DNA from: Atherinomorus stipes
Taxonomy: Eukaryota; Chordata; Actinopteri; Atheriniformes; Atherinidae
Assembly (NCBI GenBank): GCA_023101725.1
Contig: JALJCO010001445.1
Span: 1 to 64,000, forward strand
DNA length: 64,000 nucleotides
Reading direction: 5' to 3'
Of the stretch, positions 11,216 through 23,500 are shown in pieces. Both the position numbers and the translations under genes were made by a program. Position 1 is the first letter of the stretch. The number at the start of each line of letters is the position of its first letter. The notes beneath the pieces were generated by a model that made no database searches, had not been told where the DNA came from, and was given only the letters and a program-made list of their open reading frames with translations.

Positions 11216-12131
11216 AACGTGTTTGCTTCCTGTAATTATTGAGTCAGATGTTCTTCACTCTTTATCTTTGTCATTTCATCAATCCATCCATTACTAACAC
11301 TTATCTAGGACTTGGATCAAAAAGCAGCAAGTAGCCAAGTCCAACGTTCCTCTTTCAGAAAGAGAAGTGTTTGTTTAAAAGCTCAGCCAGGAAGTTCCCC
11401 CAGTTTTCCTGAGCCAAATAAGATGGTAAAAAAGTGTCCTCTGAGTCTATCCCAGAGGATCCTATGAGCTCAGTGTGCCCAGAAATCTCTATAAACCATG
11501 TGATGTATGACTGCCTCCCTTTCCCATTCCAGGCCTAAAGATAAGCTGCAATGAGATTCCAATAAATGAATGCAAATTCTTGGTCTTTTATTGCAACAGA
11601 CAAATAAAACTGACGTGTTGCTTACTCATTAAAACAAAGCTGAAAAGAACCATTAAAACAAAAGAAAAAAAGGGGGGGGCTGTATAATGATTTAAAGAAT
11701 GCCTAAATTCACCTCAAGTTAAAAAGCTAAATATAGACATGAGAACTGTTGTAGAAGACAACTGAGGTACAAAGCCTGAAGAGCAAAAAAAATATTAAAT
11801 GACAAAGAATATAGCAATGTGAAATACTAAATTGCTCAAGCTAAGTTAACCTGCCCTGTTGCTCTATGACTGAGAAAGTGACATTAAAGCCTTGTGGAAA
11901 ATTCAAATGCAGCAGTCATCCAAACTGTATATATCTCCCTTGTCACTAATCTACAGTAATAAATAACAAAATACATACACCATTCAAGGACAATATGTCT
12001 TAATACAGGTGGATTTGCTGCAATTAGAACGGGTGCAATTTAATACAATCAAAGTTTGATATTTGTTTTGCATCTGTATGACACATTAAAACTCTATTTT
12101 ATAGCAGTGGTTTACTACCACATGAATTAAC
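11216..12131. other. No gene; degenerate repeat traces
   Basis: 'CAATCCATCCATTACTAACA' (11279) followed by 'GAGTCTATCCCAGAGGATCC' (11446) resembles the much-copied fish repeat with 'cttatccgggactgggtc', in decayed form. A weaker trace lies at 14574. No coding signal. Confidence 0.4.
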
Positions 12132-13246
12132 TAGAAAAACACTTGGAGAGCGCAGACCTCCGCCAAGCAGCTCGACTTCCTTATTTTTGTGTGTTCTGGA
12201 TCATAGTATCTGTAATTTTCTCTGGATCCGGATCAATTTTCGAATCATTAACTCATTAAGATCATTTCTTGTAATTTTTTTTTTACCAACCACTCGGGCC
12301 ATTTGTATGGAGTTATATGGAAAATGCCAAAAATTTGGCCTGTTAGGGTGATGTTCATGTAAGACTGTTTAGGCGTTGGTAAGGAGGTTTGATGTTCACC
12401 ATGGGGTGTCGGTCAGAACACACAGGACTCGCTTGTTCAGTTAACTGTCTTTACTTGTCACTTTTAATCACAACAGCACAGTAATGCAACAAACGACAGG
12501 CCTACAGGTGAGGAACTCCAGGGCTAGTTAAGGTGAATGCCTGGATGGAAGTGAGTGTGGTCTATAAACACAGAAATACAAAGCCATAAGGGACATTCGT
12601 TTGGAAAATAAACACATTCGAGGTATTAATTATTACTAATAAATTCCTTACAGTTAGGACTAAACATGCATATGAGTTTAAGGCTAACAGTTACAGTAAC
12701 TGGCAGGTACAGTAACAGGTCGGCTAGCTTAATAGCACAAATTGGCACATGGTGAATGGAGGAACACTTCTGAATAAGGAAATCAGCTAAATAACATTAA
12801 AGGCTAAATAAACATCCTGTTCAGGCAGAAATACAACTCGTTACTTACAGTTCTTCACAGACGCACACAGTTCACCATATTCAACTGGCTAGAAGTCTGT
12901 CCAACAGTCTGCTGCTGCTCATAAGTTTCATTTCTGCGTTCTGATGATCATGTGCCCAGTAGCGCAGCTGCACACTTCTGCAAGGGACCACTCATCAACA
13001 GCCTTTCCAACATGGCTGATCTCACAATGATAAAGAATCCTTCAAAAAAATTCCTGGATCGAGAAGGTGATCCGGATCACCACCAAAATTGAATGGGTTC
13101 ATCTTTGGGCTGAGGCACACGGCTGGTCGAAACTTCCGGTCAATCTGTTCAGAACTTTTCCTTAAAGTTGCTGACAGACAGACAGAGAGACAGACAGACA
13201 AATTAACCAACGCTACCAAAAACATTACCTCCTTGGCGGAGGTAAT
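12132..13246. repeat. Dispersed repeat with 'cctccgccaag / cttggcggagg' ends (long copy)
   Basis: Starts near 'GGAGAGCGCAGACCTCCGCC' and ends 'ATTACCTCCTTGGCGGAGGT', so ACCTCCGCCAAG is inverted at the two ends. The terminal 200 bp ('AAGAATCCTTCAAAAAAATT', 'CACACGGCTGGTCGAAAC', a CAGA tract) matches the short copy at 38401-38650. About 650 bp between roughly 12363 and 13020 is absent from the short copy and is probably a separate insertion. I could not find its ends. Confidence 0.6.
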
Positions 13247-13249
13247 AAA

Positions 13250-14830
13250 AGACCAGGTAATTGCAGTTATTCTCAAACATGATATATTACTTTTTCATGG
13301 ATAAAACTAATTAAAAAGAAATGTATCATTTCAGACCAGAACGTAAGTCTTGAAGACCTTGAGCTTGTTGTGCTGCCATTCATGGTTTCTAAACAGCATT
13401 CATCAGTTTTTGTCAGCTCATTAGATACAATTTTAAAATTTGTATCTTTGTATTTAATATCTTTGTATTAGTATTATTGTCCAGTGAGTTCATATTTAGC
13501 TTTCCGTTAGTTATCAGGGTGTTCTCACTTTTCGGGGCCGCGCTTTCACAATGCGCGCTTCCATATATACAGCTGAGACGAGCAGTTCGCTGCCCAGACA
13601 ACAACAATAACACAATTTGCAAAACCCTGAACTCACAGGACAATAGTACTCATTTGTTTGTTCATTCTACTTAAAGCCTTGATGAAATGAAGGAGATTTG
13701 CTGCAGATAATGTGTTATAGAGTGGTTCCCCCGTCTCTGCCATGATGCTGGACGTTCACCGAAGTGCAACTTAACGTAATATCTTCTGAAGGACTCAAAG
13801 TGATGCAGAAACTTTACCGGTGAGTAAATGCATGTATATACTCCTAGAAATGAGGTCCAGGTTGAAAAAAAAAAAAAACAGACTTAGCCTTTAACTGCTG
13901 TAAAAAATTGGTTGATTGTATTTAAGTTGTGCCAGTGGGTCTAGCTAGCATATACTGTACATGTTTTAACATCTTTATATTACAGACCAGTTCACCATAT
14001 TAAGCAAATTTGTTCTGCTATTTCAACTCCCAGCAAATATTTGAGACAATGAAACGTAATGTTCCTTGACGAACTCATGATATGGATTATGACAATTTTG
14101 TCACCACAGTACATGAAGTATTTTTTTAAATTCTACATTATAACTTTCAATAAAACTGGAGCAATTTCAAGCCTTAGCAAGCCACCTATGATTTCTGATC
14201 TTTTAAACAATACTGCATCAAGTTCCATCATTCATCACTAGCAGATACAACCAGACAACCTTGTCTGCTTAGAAACCTTTGTAAGTTCTACAATAAAAAG
14301 TTCCACTCACAAATGACACTATGCAGAAAAGGTTATTTGAATATAAATTTGCCACGAGCAGTGTGGTATTTTCTACACTAAATGTTCTGCATCTTGAGTT
14401 TTCTGCAGCTGGACGCTTCTATTATCTGGCTCTATGATTGATTTCTAGATAGGGTTAAAAATGTCTAACAGCATACTAACAGTACTGTGACAGGTTTTGA
14501 TCCAGAAGCATCAAGCCAAGAATGTCTTGCTTCCTTTCAGCATTGAGTCAGTTGTTTTTTGTTTGTCATAACATCAATCCATCCATCTACTTACTCAGAA
14601 CCAAAGTAGCAGCAGGTTATACAAGCTATACAAACATTCATTTTCCAAGAAGACTCCTTTTAAAGCCCTCCCAATTGTCATACAGGAATTAAAGCTTCAA
14701 ACAAAATATGCAGAATTGTTGAATTAGACTCAGTTCTCAACTATTTGACACTATTTCAAATAAACACTAGCTTATTGAGAACATATAAGTCTGTTTTTTA
14801 TGTTTCTTTCATGATGTCATCTGTCAAATA
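13250..14830. other. No gene seen
   Basis: No recognisable product or transposon end. A CpG-containing patch at 13530-13600 has no supported exon. Confidence 0.45.
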
Positions 14831-14834
14831 CAAC

Positions 14835-15254
14835 GATGAAGTCAAAAGACAGTGTCAAGAATAAATTTGAAATGTTGAAAATAAATTCAAAATGTCAACA
14901 ACAAGAACGTGTCAGGAATAGGTTTGACAGAATAAAGTTGAAATCTACAGTAGAAGGAATACAACCACGTCTTCCAGGTTGGTGTGGTTTCTCCTTCTGA
15001 ATAGATACAATTTCTGACACAATATTTTCAAAGTACAAACACTTATAATAATTTTGTGTTTCTGTGCGAAAGGGGAAAGATTATCCTTGTTGCCAAAGCC
15101 CACTCTAAAGTAAAAGGCCACTTGTTAACACTGCGTGGTTGGTAGAGTACACTTGGTTTGAATTTATCTTGTAGACCTGACAAAATTTTTGAGAATTCAG
15201 CTTTATTTTCAACATTTCAAATTCATTCTTGACACTGTATTTTAACTCTATTGT
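14835..15254. repeat. Long inverted repeat, ~420 bp, arms ~54 bp
   Basis: ACAGTGTCAAGAATAAATTT at 14849 matches, on the opposite strand, ACAGTGTCAAGAATGAATTT ending at 15238. The match continues through GAAATGTTGAAAATAAA inward, and more weakly outward through about 16 further bases. The interior has no coding frame. This could be a MITE with long inverted ends, but no clear target duplication is visible. Confidence 0.6.
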
Positions 15255-15272
15255 CTAGGGAGGAAGAGGCTC

Positions 15273-15623
15273 AAGGGTCTTAATACTTATGACAATGTGA
15301 TGTTTCAGTTTTTCTTTTTTTAACCTGTTTAAAACCACCTGGGCGCCGGCGCCCAGGCTGTGTTTTTTCTGTGTCACACAAGTAATTTGGCCTTACAGTT
15401 CCTCTGTTATTTGCATTTCCATTTGGGTATGCAAAATAGGCGAGGATTACTTAAAAAGGTGGGAGTTAAGAGGTTAACGAATTTGCAAAATTTTCTACAT
15501 TCATGTTTTTACTGTCAAGATGGGGTGCTGAGTGTACATTAATGAGAAATAAACTTTTTTGATTATGGCAAATGGCGGCAATGAAACGAGTGGAAAGTGT
15601 AAAGGGGTCTGAATACTTTCCGT
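15273..15623 (+). mobile_element. Tc1-type element 3' end, split by a TTAA element
   Basis: 'AAGGGTCTTAATACTTATGA' then 'GTGATGTTTCAGTTTTTC' up to 15319, continuing after a 150-bp insert as 'TTTGCAAAATTTTCTACATT', 'AAGATGGGGTGCTGAGTGTA' and finally 'GGGGTCTGAATACTTTCCGT'. This is the order of blocks I know from the right ends of a widespread fish Tc1 family. No transposase remains. It abuts a (TA)n tract at 15645. Confidence 0.6.
15320..15477. mobile_element. 150-bp piggyBac-like MITE
   Basis: TTAA at 15320-15323 and 15474-15477 flanks inverted ends CCTGTTTAAAACCACCT (left) and CCTCTTAACTCCCACCT (right, read backwards). TTAA plus CCY-type ends fits piggyBac. Just inside the left end is a perfect 20-bp palindrome, CCTGGGCGCCGGCGCCCAGG (15338-15357). 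It interrupts the Tc1 3' end described above, so it is the younger of the two. Confidence 0.7.
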
Positions 15624-15641
15624 GCACACACACACATGCTT

Positions 15642-15644
<3 letters not shown>

Positions 15645-15702
<58 letters not shown>
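15645..15702. repeat. (TA)n microsatellite
   Basis: About 29 uninterrupted TA units between a Tc1 3' end and a second, shorter TA/TATG stretch ending near 15745. Confidence 0.95.
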
Positions 15703-15706
<4 letters not shown>

Positions 15707-15745
15707 ACACATATATATGAATATATATATATACATATGTATGTA

Positions 15746-16212
15746 CAGTCGTCACCATAATTATTCAAACCTTCCAATTGAGAAGCGAAAAAAATCATCT
15801 GTCGGTGAAATAAGTTGAAATTGACAAAAGTGATATTGTCTGAATCGTGGTTCAAGAGAAATTTTAAATACAAACAAACAAAAAATAAAACAAAGAAGAA
15901 GGCATGATCAGGCTTCGAAGCTAAAATTTTGTTGAGCAACACTTTGAGGTAATCACGGCAATCAGATGTTTTCTCTAATGTTCAAAAAGACTTCTACACC
16001 TGTTGACAGGAATTTTGGTCCATTGTTCATTGGAAAGGTGCTCTTATGTGTCTGGGACAGCTTAATTTGTTTTTGTTTTTTTTAATTATTATTTGACTTA
16101 ATTATGATTAAATAAATATATATTCATTTATTCTTAGTTTCTTTATAGTTTCTTGTTATTTTAAGTACAATAATGCATTTAGCCTTTTCTTTAATGAGAG
16201 GGTATGAATAGG
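15746..16212 (-). mobile_element. Degenerate Tc1-like remnant
   Basis: A TA precedes 'CAGTCGTCACCATAATTATT' at 15746. 'GGAATTTTGGTCCATTGTTC' near 16010 resembles the antisense of a Tc1 transposase interior. 'GAGAGGGTATGAATAG' near 16197 could be the other inverted end (ATTCAAACCTTCC versus ATTCATACCCTCT). No frame is intact. Confidence 0.4.
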
Positions 16213-16213
<1 letters not shown>

Positions 16214-16285
<72 letters not shown>

Positions 16286-16330
16286 GTATTTATGGGTGCA
16301 CGCGCGTGTGTGTGTGTGTGTGTATACACA
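16214..16330. repeat. (TA)n, (GTAT)n and (TG)n microsatellites
   Basis: About 30 TA units, then TATG units, then TG units ending in the palindromic 'TGTGTGTATACACACA'. Confidence 0.95.
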
Positions 16331-19300
16331 CACATAAATCATTTGTGAAAATAAACAGAGCAAGATTAAAGTTTTTTAGTTGAGGCCCTAAAACAAAGGA
16401 AAACTTTGCACTTTTGAAGATGCAAATGCCTTATGGTGATTTTGTAATTAAAACTTTAATTAATTCAATATTATTGTGGGAGATTTAGAATGCATTGAGC
16501 TCATTATGCTGTAATTATATGCAATTTGAAGTCTATTTCACAGTTGAGTAGGCTACTGAACTTTGTCTTTCCATTTGCACTTACCATGCATCTAGGAAAT
16601 ATCCAGACCCCTCTCCTTTTTTCTTTTTTTCTTATTTTGAGACTTATATAAATCATTTATATAAATCTTTATTTCAAACCCTTTGAAATAATCTTTTTGT
16701 TCATATTAGTGTTTAGTGACGAAATAAATATTTTTTTTATTTTTTGCATATAAAACAAAAAGAAGAAACTGATAAAATAAAACATGTTCAAACTTTTTGC
16801 TGTAACATTTAAAATTTACAGTATAGGACAGAAACTTGTGTTTGTCTCTTGTATCTGCAAGTTTTATTAGATTCCCCACCTGTGGTAAATTCAATTAATT
16901 TGGTATAGTCTGGTAGGGAAACGTACAGGCCTCACAGCTGTCAGTGCATATCAGAGCAAAAACCAGGCTGTGAAATCAAAGAAACTGCCTGCAGGCCAGA
17001 GATCGGGTTATATCTAGTCTTTAAAATGTGCATATTAACGTCTGCTGACAGCCAGCCACAGTGGCTTCCATAACTTTTAATTCAGCTTGGTTAAACTTGG
17101 AGAAAGAAATAGGATCCCTATTGGTGTAGCTGATCTCCCAAGATTTTTATGTGGAGATGAGAGAAACTTCCAAGACAACCATCACTGCAGCACTTTATCC
17201 ATCCGGGGTTTAGGGGCCAAATAGAACCTCTCCTTTATGAAAGAAACATGAGTGTATGGTTGGAGTTAGCAAAAGCAAACAAAAAGAAAAACCCTGGATG
17301 ACTAAAAGAAACAAGATTGTGATGAAGCTAAGAATTAGAACTTCGTACTTTTTCCTACTTTGAAGTATCATGTCTTGGGGAAACAAGGCACTGATGAGTA
17401 CCAGGACCACGCCAATTACTTGTGATAAATACAGTATACTGTATAACAAATGTGAATGGGAGAACGGCTGTTGTTAGGGTTGTTGCTGGATTAGCGATAT
17501 CTTAAATGAGAAGTTACTCAAGGTGGATTTTCCATTTAATTTTTTTTCTAGCAAATTGTACAGTTCTGGAAATCTCCTGACAACATTTGATCAAATTTGT
17601 GGAGAATAATGTTAAGAGCAACCCCAAATCCTGACATCTAAAAAGACATTACTTCTCTTGTTTTTCATTTGTTTCTCAGGGATGTTGCCAAGTAGCCGTT
17701 TATAAGCACAGCATCCACATCGACAGACCAGGGGTGAATGTTCATTATCCAGTTATGGGGTGATTAAGCTTGATTAAAGTCTAAATAAATTGTACTTTAT
17801 CTAATGGCAGGTTTCTGTTGCTGAGTTACAGATTAACTCTACTCTATATCAGTGTGTGTATTGTACACATGAGAGGAGGAGCTAGATAAAAGTAAGTGAT
17901 TAAACTGTTTAATAAGGCATCTGCATTAATCACATTAATCTACAGGAGGGTGTGCACATGGCTTTGTATGTGTGCAAGTGTTTTTGGTGTGCATCCTGTG
18001 CCAATGATCACACGTGTGACAAATTGATGAAAGACAATGCTGTCTTTTTAAATTAAATGAAGTGGCAAGCCTCAGCAATTCATTTTACAGACGCTTCACT
18101 TTGATCAAAACTCGCACATACTTGCCAGTTTTATACCTCAGTGATTATGCTATTCAAACCAAACAGAGAAACCAGACTTATCTGGTCGTGTAATTTGTGT
18201 TCAAAACTGATTTGCTCTCGCCAAGACTGTGGTTTAAATATTGTTAGATATTAATAGAGTTTTGTGCGTGTGTGGGAAGGAGGGAGGGGGGCAAATACAA
18301 CTGGGTCTGTATTTTATAACAATGCTTCAGTTAAATGCTTTTGTATTTTAAACACAGTACATCTAGCAAATATTTTCCCCATTTTTAAACTTTTATCAAA
18401 GTTCCAACATACTGTAAATGCAACATTTTCCACTAACCATTTATAAAAGTGTTATTGAATTATTTTGTTTTCATGACAAGAATGTAATTGTCTTAAATTT
18501 AATGTGAATCTCAGATTTTATTGTTTACTTGAACAAACAGTGAGTTTGTGAGAGAAGGTCAAGAAATTAAATAAGGAGCTAATAATATGACTAATTGCAA
18601 AGAACATATGCATTCATGACCAATAGACACCAGATAATGGAGCTGCCTGTTTGTTTTCAGTCTGAATAGAGAGATCATTTTAATAAACTTTGCCTGTTAA
18701 TTTGGCTGTATTTTCACACATGACCACCAGAGATTTTCAGAAGAAATTCTAGAAAATTTGTTCAAGTCTGTTTGAGTTGTTGTTACCACAGGGGATCACA
18801 AGAGGAGGCTTTTTCTCCTGAAGTGCAGGGTAAAGCCCGATGCAGCGATTATGGGATAAGCGGAAGAGGACGGTATGGTCCAGGACGGTGTTCTTTACAA
18901 CACATGTAGAATAGCAGATGAGGCTCCTTATTGTGTTGCTATGAGAGGGGTTATTGGTACACAAAGTATCTACAATAGGAAGGGAGCAAAAGCAGCATAC
19001 AGATCAGCAGAAAAGATAAACTCAAGCCAGCAGCACACACAGCAATATTCTCCAAAATATTTCCAGACATGTTCGTGATTCATTATCTGATCCGCTGGTA
19101 ATGTGGAGATTTTATTTGGGTCAAACACAGAAAATCTCTGCAGAAGGTTTTAAGTGAAATGTGTGACATTTGAGTTTTCTCCCTTACATCTGAGAGCACC
19201 TACATGGTTCTACAGATCTGGAACATTTGGGAAACGTAAGCGGCTTCAGATAGACAAAGGAAATTTTACCAATACTGTATAAGTCAAGTATTTAATATCA

Positions 19301-22300
19301 AGAAGGGGATAAGGGGGGAAAATCAAGAAATGAAATTGCTTTTTTGATAATACCACACTTTTTTAAAAAGTAAAGATACTACCTGACAGTACCATTCAAG
19401 TTTAGATATCTTCCCATTCAGACTTTTTCAGGCTTTTTGCATTATATGTAACACTGAAGATTATGTAATACTGAGTGAGTAAGATAGAGGATGGATAGGG
19501 CCCAGTTTTAACTATGACTAACTTTGTAGAGAAGACATCAAGTAGGCACTTGTGAGGAATTATGTAGCTTAAGTGATGCCCAACAGGAGTCATCAGTAAA
19601 GGCTTAGTAGCATTTTGATTTAAATGTGTAACAACACAATGTTCTAGACAATAAGCTCTTTCTTTGTCATGCCCTCCCCCTTCCACTCTCCTGCATCTGT
19701 TCTTTGTCTTCCTCCTTGGCTATGCTAGTTGGTCTGAGTGGACACAGGTGCTCCCGGGCCTGAGCAGAGCTCCACCACCTGCAAACACTTCTGCAGTCAA
19801 GCCCCATTTAGATAGTCAGCTTTGAGACCCCCACAGTCAGGCGTGTTTCCAGCCTTTAGATTTTCATTTACTATCCATCAGTATTCTGTTTAAGGTTACT
19901 TCCCTTTCCCAATGTTACGGGAGAGTAAAGCTTATTTCCCAGACATTCTGCTTCCAGATCCCTGGACCTCTCTCACTGCAACGAATCCCGCTTCCAGCAT
20001 TATCCCAAGCCTCCGCCAGATTCACAGTTCATCCTCAAAGCCCCAACTTGAGTTTTCAACTGATTCCAAAGCTCCCTTCTAACTTAGTGCATTCTCTTTT
20101 CCAGACTGCCTTTTAATCAAATCCTTAGATTCATCTGCAGAGCAGTACCACCATCACTATTTGCACCAGATGATTCCAAGATGCTGCTTATAATCTGGGA
20201 CATCTTAATACTGTATATACCTCAAACTGTTTCAGAATGTCTAAGGCCAGTGATGAATAAGCACTCTCAGTCTAGCCAATACTGTATTTGTAGCAACAGA
20301 TCAGTATTTTCATTTATCTTACATGTAACACAACCATCCATATAATATCCTTGAAGCAGTGTCACTACTCCCACGGTTCTCTGCAGACATTATGGGCTGT
20401 GGTTTCCTTTGCAGGGAAAACCATTTATTTATTGGTTTGCTGAGCATACGACAGCCAGCCCTGGCCACCTGCTCCAGTCTCTGTCCTCGCACATCTTCTC
20501 CAGCCTCACCACACCACTGCAGATAAAGACAGTGATTACCAATGAGGTGCAAATGAATCTGTCCATCTCACCTGCGGCCACTCCCTGCACCAGTTCCACC
20601 CACCCCCCTACATCTGAGTCTAACCATGCACCCCACCACAATTATAAAGCGGAAATCGTCTCCTTTTTGAGGGGGTTTCATGCCCTCAAGTGTATTATGG
20701 ATTTTTTTGTGTAAAAGTCTCATTTTTTTCAAAATAAATCTATAAAAATTATCTATGTAGCTGACCATTAGCACAGTAGAGACTATGGAAGTGTCTCACT
20801 GGTGGAAGCAATCTTGAGAGAAGAGAAACTACAACCTGTAGCAAACTAGTTTGAGATAAAAGGCAGAAATTTACAGCATTTTTAAAGCTCAGGGTAAATT
20901 ATTAATCAGTGTTGTTTCAGTAGATTCTTATTATTTGTGTTTTCATTAAAACTTCTCTTTGAAGTTGTTAAGACAGTTTTCCAAAAGCATCTGGAAGACT
21001 GCAGCAGTGCTCGCAAAATATATTCACACTGTGTGTGTTGGAACGGATGATGAACATGATGGAAACTGTTTCCCCAAGAGATGGAGAGCTTTTTATTCTT
21101 GCAGTTGAAGGGTTTATAAAATCAAAAGCAGTTGTATAATTCTGTATATAACGTTTTTTCTGATTTATCCGAATCCCTCACATAGTTTATCTCCAGCGTG
21201 TCTGTGTGTTTTGCTGAGCTGTGGGGGAGCCACCAATCACAAAGAGAGCGTGTTGATATGAATTTCCTCACCTGGATATGAAGCTCTGTGAGTGCTGAGG
21301 AGTCAAGGTGACAAGAACAATGAGTGTGCAACATAAACTTCTAGCACATGCTGAACTGGGGTTGACAGTCACTCCATTATTGGTAAAACAAGTAACAGGG
21401 AAACAAGGAAAAGGCAGGTGAGAAGAGGGAGATGGAAGAAAAGGAAAGGTGAGAAAAGGTTGTAAACACTGGATAAACAACTGCCTCGTGAGAAATGAAA
21501 ATCATAAGGCCGCTCCAACACTTGGCTCTGAGGGAGGCAAGCAAAGTCAGTCATAACTCACAAAAGGAGTTTCTGTTATGTCTACCTGATCTCAGTAGAG
21601 CATTTCTATTTCTTTTAATCTATATTCTTGCACCCCCCGTTTAGAAGTATATGCTTTGTTGCATAGGGTCCACTGTTAATATCAAATCTAACTTAATAAT
21701 TAATTAAATCCCTGGCCAGGTAAAAGTCTGACAACAGAGTGGGCAAAAAACAAACAGGAGGAGTTTAATTAGGATGCCTTAACAATGAATGTACTGTAGT
21801 ACAACTAAATATGTTAGAGAAGAAAAAGAAAGATGCAGGAGTGAAAATTCAAACACAGGCAAGGTGCAGTTATATACCTAGTGAGCCAGGAGAGCAGAGG
21901 GAGAGATAAAGAAGATGAGAAAAAACATAATTATGGCATAATAACTCGAGTCTCTCAGAGGCAAAGATAACAGAGCAGCAAATACGCCTTTATTTTCTGT
22001 TTCCTTGCTTTGGTTCATTTTACCAACACTGCTTTTAAAAATGCTAATTTCCCTCTGATCCTTCATCAGCATCTTAATTGTGAACAATTGTGAAGACTGT
22101 GTAGTTATGCAACTCATTTGTTGATAAACTTAGGTTACTTTATATGTTTTTTGTTTGTTTGTTTGTTTTTCCTGTCCTGTTGAGCATTACAGCAAGCAGA
22201 ATGAGAATCTGGCGGCTTTGTTGTGTTGAACAGATTTACTTTGCCATGGGGAGTTTTATAAATATAAGGGCTCCGCTTGATATTCTGAGTTTATTCATTT

Positions 22301-22490
22301 AATTTTATTTTACTTAAATGCTTGTTTATAATTGCATTTCACATAATATTGCTGGATCTGACAGAAGGAAGAGAAGATTAAAAAAAGGAATGATAAGGAC
22401 TCGTACAGAAAAAAAAACAGAGTGAAGACAAGAAAGTGAAGAAGTTTTTCTTTTCTCTAACACAGTCAACTGAAGCACATAAACAGAAAC
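16331..22490. other. Six kilobases with no supported gene
   Basis: No frame longer than about 100 codons and none with a recognisable family. The block at 19680-20110 is C-rich and may be an old retroelement, but I could not match it. A 26-residue segment at 20440-20530 on the minus strand lies behind an acceptor-like 'TTTATCTGCAG', with no partner exon. Confidence 0.5.
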
Positions 22491-22498
22491 AACGGTAA

Positions 22499-23500
22499 CC
22501 CTGCGTTCACACCAAACGCGGTTGGGCGTCAAAAATGCGCCTGACGCCCAAAGTTGGGCGCTGGGTTGCTAAAAAGTCAGATGCTTGATTTCCAGCGTCA
22601 AGACGCCCCCGATGCGCATCAAGGGATGTCCAGCCAAGGCACGGTCGTCGCCCATCGGGTGGAGCCTCTCCTTTTTCTTTTTCCTGTCACTGGTCTGTTT
22701 GCACAATGACAGATGCAGGAGAGAGACGGGGTCAGCTTTATGTGATAAACAAAGCTAGGGAATGTCGTCGTCGGGCATCTCTGCTCCATGTCTGGCTCAC
22801 CATATGATTTCAGTGATTTCAGTGATGAGTTTCATCGTTTACTCCAGGAGCTGCGCTGACGAGGGGCATTTTCAGCTGTCTGATCCAGCCCAGTTTAACA
22901 ACCCGCTGTCCCGATGCGGGAGAGCACTAAGCCCAGTGAATCCCATCGGCACAGCAGGTCATCAAACCGCTGTTCAGAAACAGGGACCAGACGCAGATCA
23001 CAGTTTATCCTCCTCTGTCTCCAGAGAGAGAGGAGACTCCCCTGCTTCTGTGTCTGTGTCATGACATTGAGTCGCTCTGATTGGTTGATGCCTTGTGTCA
23101 AAACGCCAAAGTTCAGATTTTTCAACTCCAGCGTCTGCCACCCGTGATGCACGTAACGCACGTGAAACACTCAAAATCTCAAAACTCGACATGCAAATCG
23201 CGCGAAACACGTTTAGACACATCACACCCGACACGTGCCGCAGGGTTTTTGATGCCTCCTCGACGCGTCGGCCAATGAAGGGCCCTTCAGATAGGACATG
23301 CAAATCGCAGGCAGCAAACCCATTCATTGTGTATGTGCTACCGTGGAAGCAGTGTGTTCCGCCATGCCGCAGAGCTCAGCATTGCGCGAGGTGGGCGCAT
23401 GCTGCCGAGGTACCGCTGATACTGCTGTGCCTGAATTGAAAATTTTTCAATTCAGGCACAGCACGCTGTGACGACATCCTAGCGCGTCCAATAGGAGAGG
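22499..23500 (+). mobile_element. Decayed PIF/Harbinger-type element
   Basis: Begins 'CCCTGCGTTCACACCAAACG', an end style typical of fish Harbinger MITEs, and is GC- and CpG-rich against its AT-rich surroundings. Around 22828-22920 one frame reads EFHRLLQELR and, after a one-base shift, DEGHFQLSDPAQFNNPLSRC. This resembles the N-terminal part of Harbinger transposases (HARBI1-like), where 'LLQELR...F...L..AQFDDLLSRVG' is usual. No DDE core or right end was found. The right boundary is uncertain; it contains the palindrome at 23423-23463. Confidence 0.5.
23423..23463. repeat. Perfect palindrome, 20-bp arms, 1-nt loop
   Basis: Left arm TGCTGTGCCTGAATTGAAAA is followed by a single T and the exact reverse complement. 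In RNA this would be a near-blunt hairpin. Confidence 0.95.

Noticed and set aside
15466..15942. 158-codon minus-strand frame
   Set aside because: Most of it is translated (TA)n giving Tyr-Ile repeats.
20319..20714. Overlapping 70-101 codon frames resembling an exon
   Set aside because: An acceptor-like site exists, but no frame is clearly better than the others and no flanking exon was found.
22762..23439. Several overlapping 90-114 codon frames on both strands
   Set aside because: High GC in a decayed Harbinger element gives long open frames by chance; only the LLQELR/AQFNNPLSRC segment looks ancestral.
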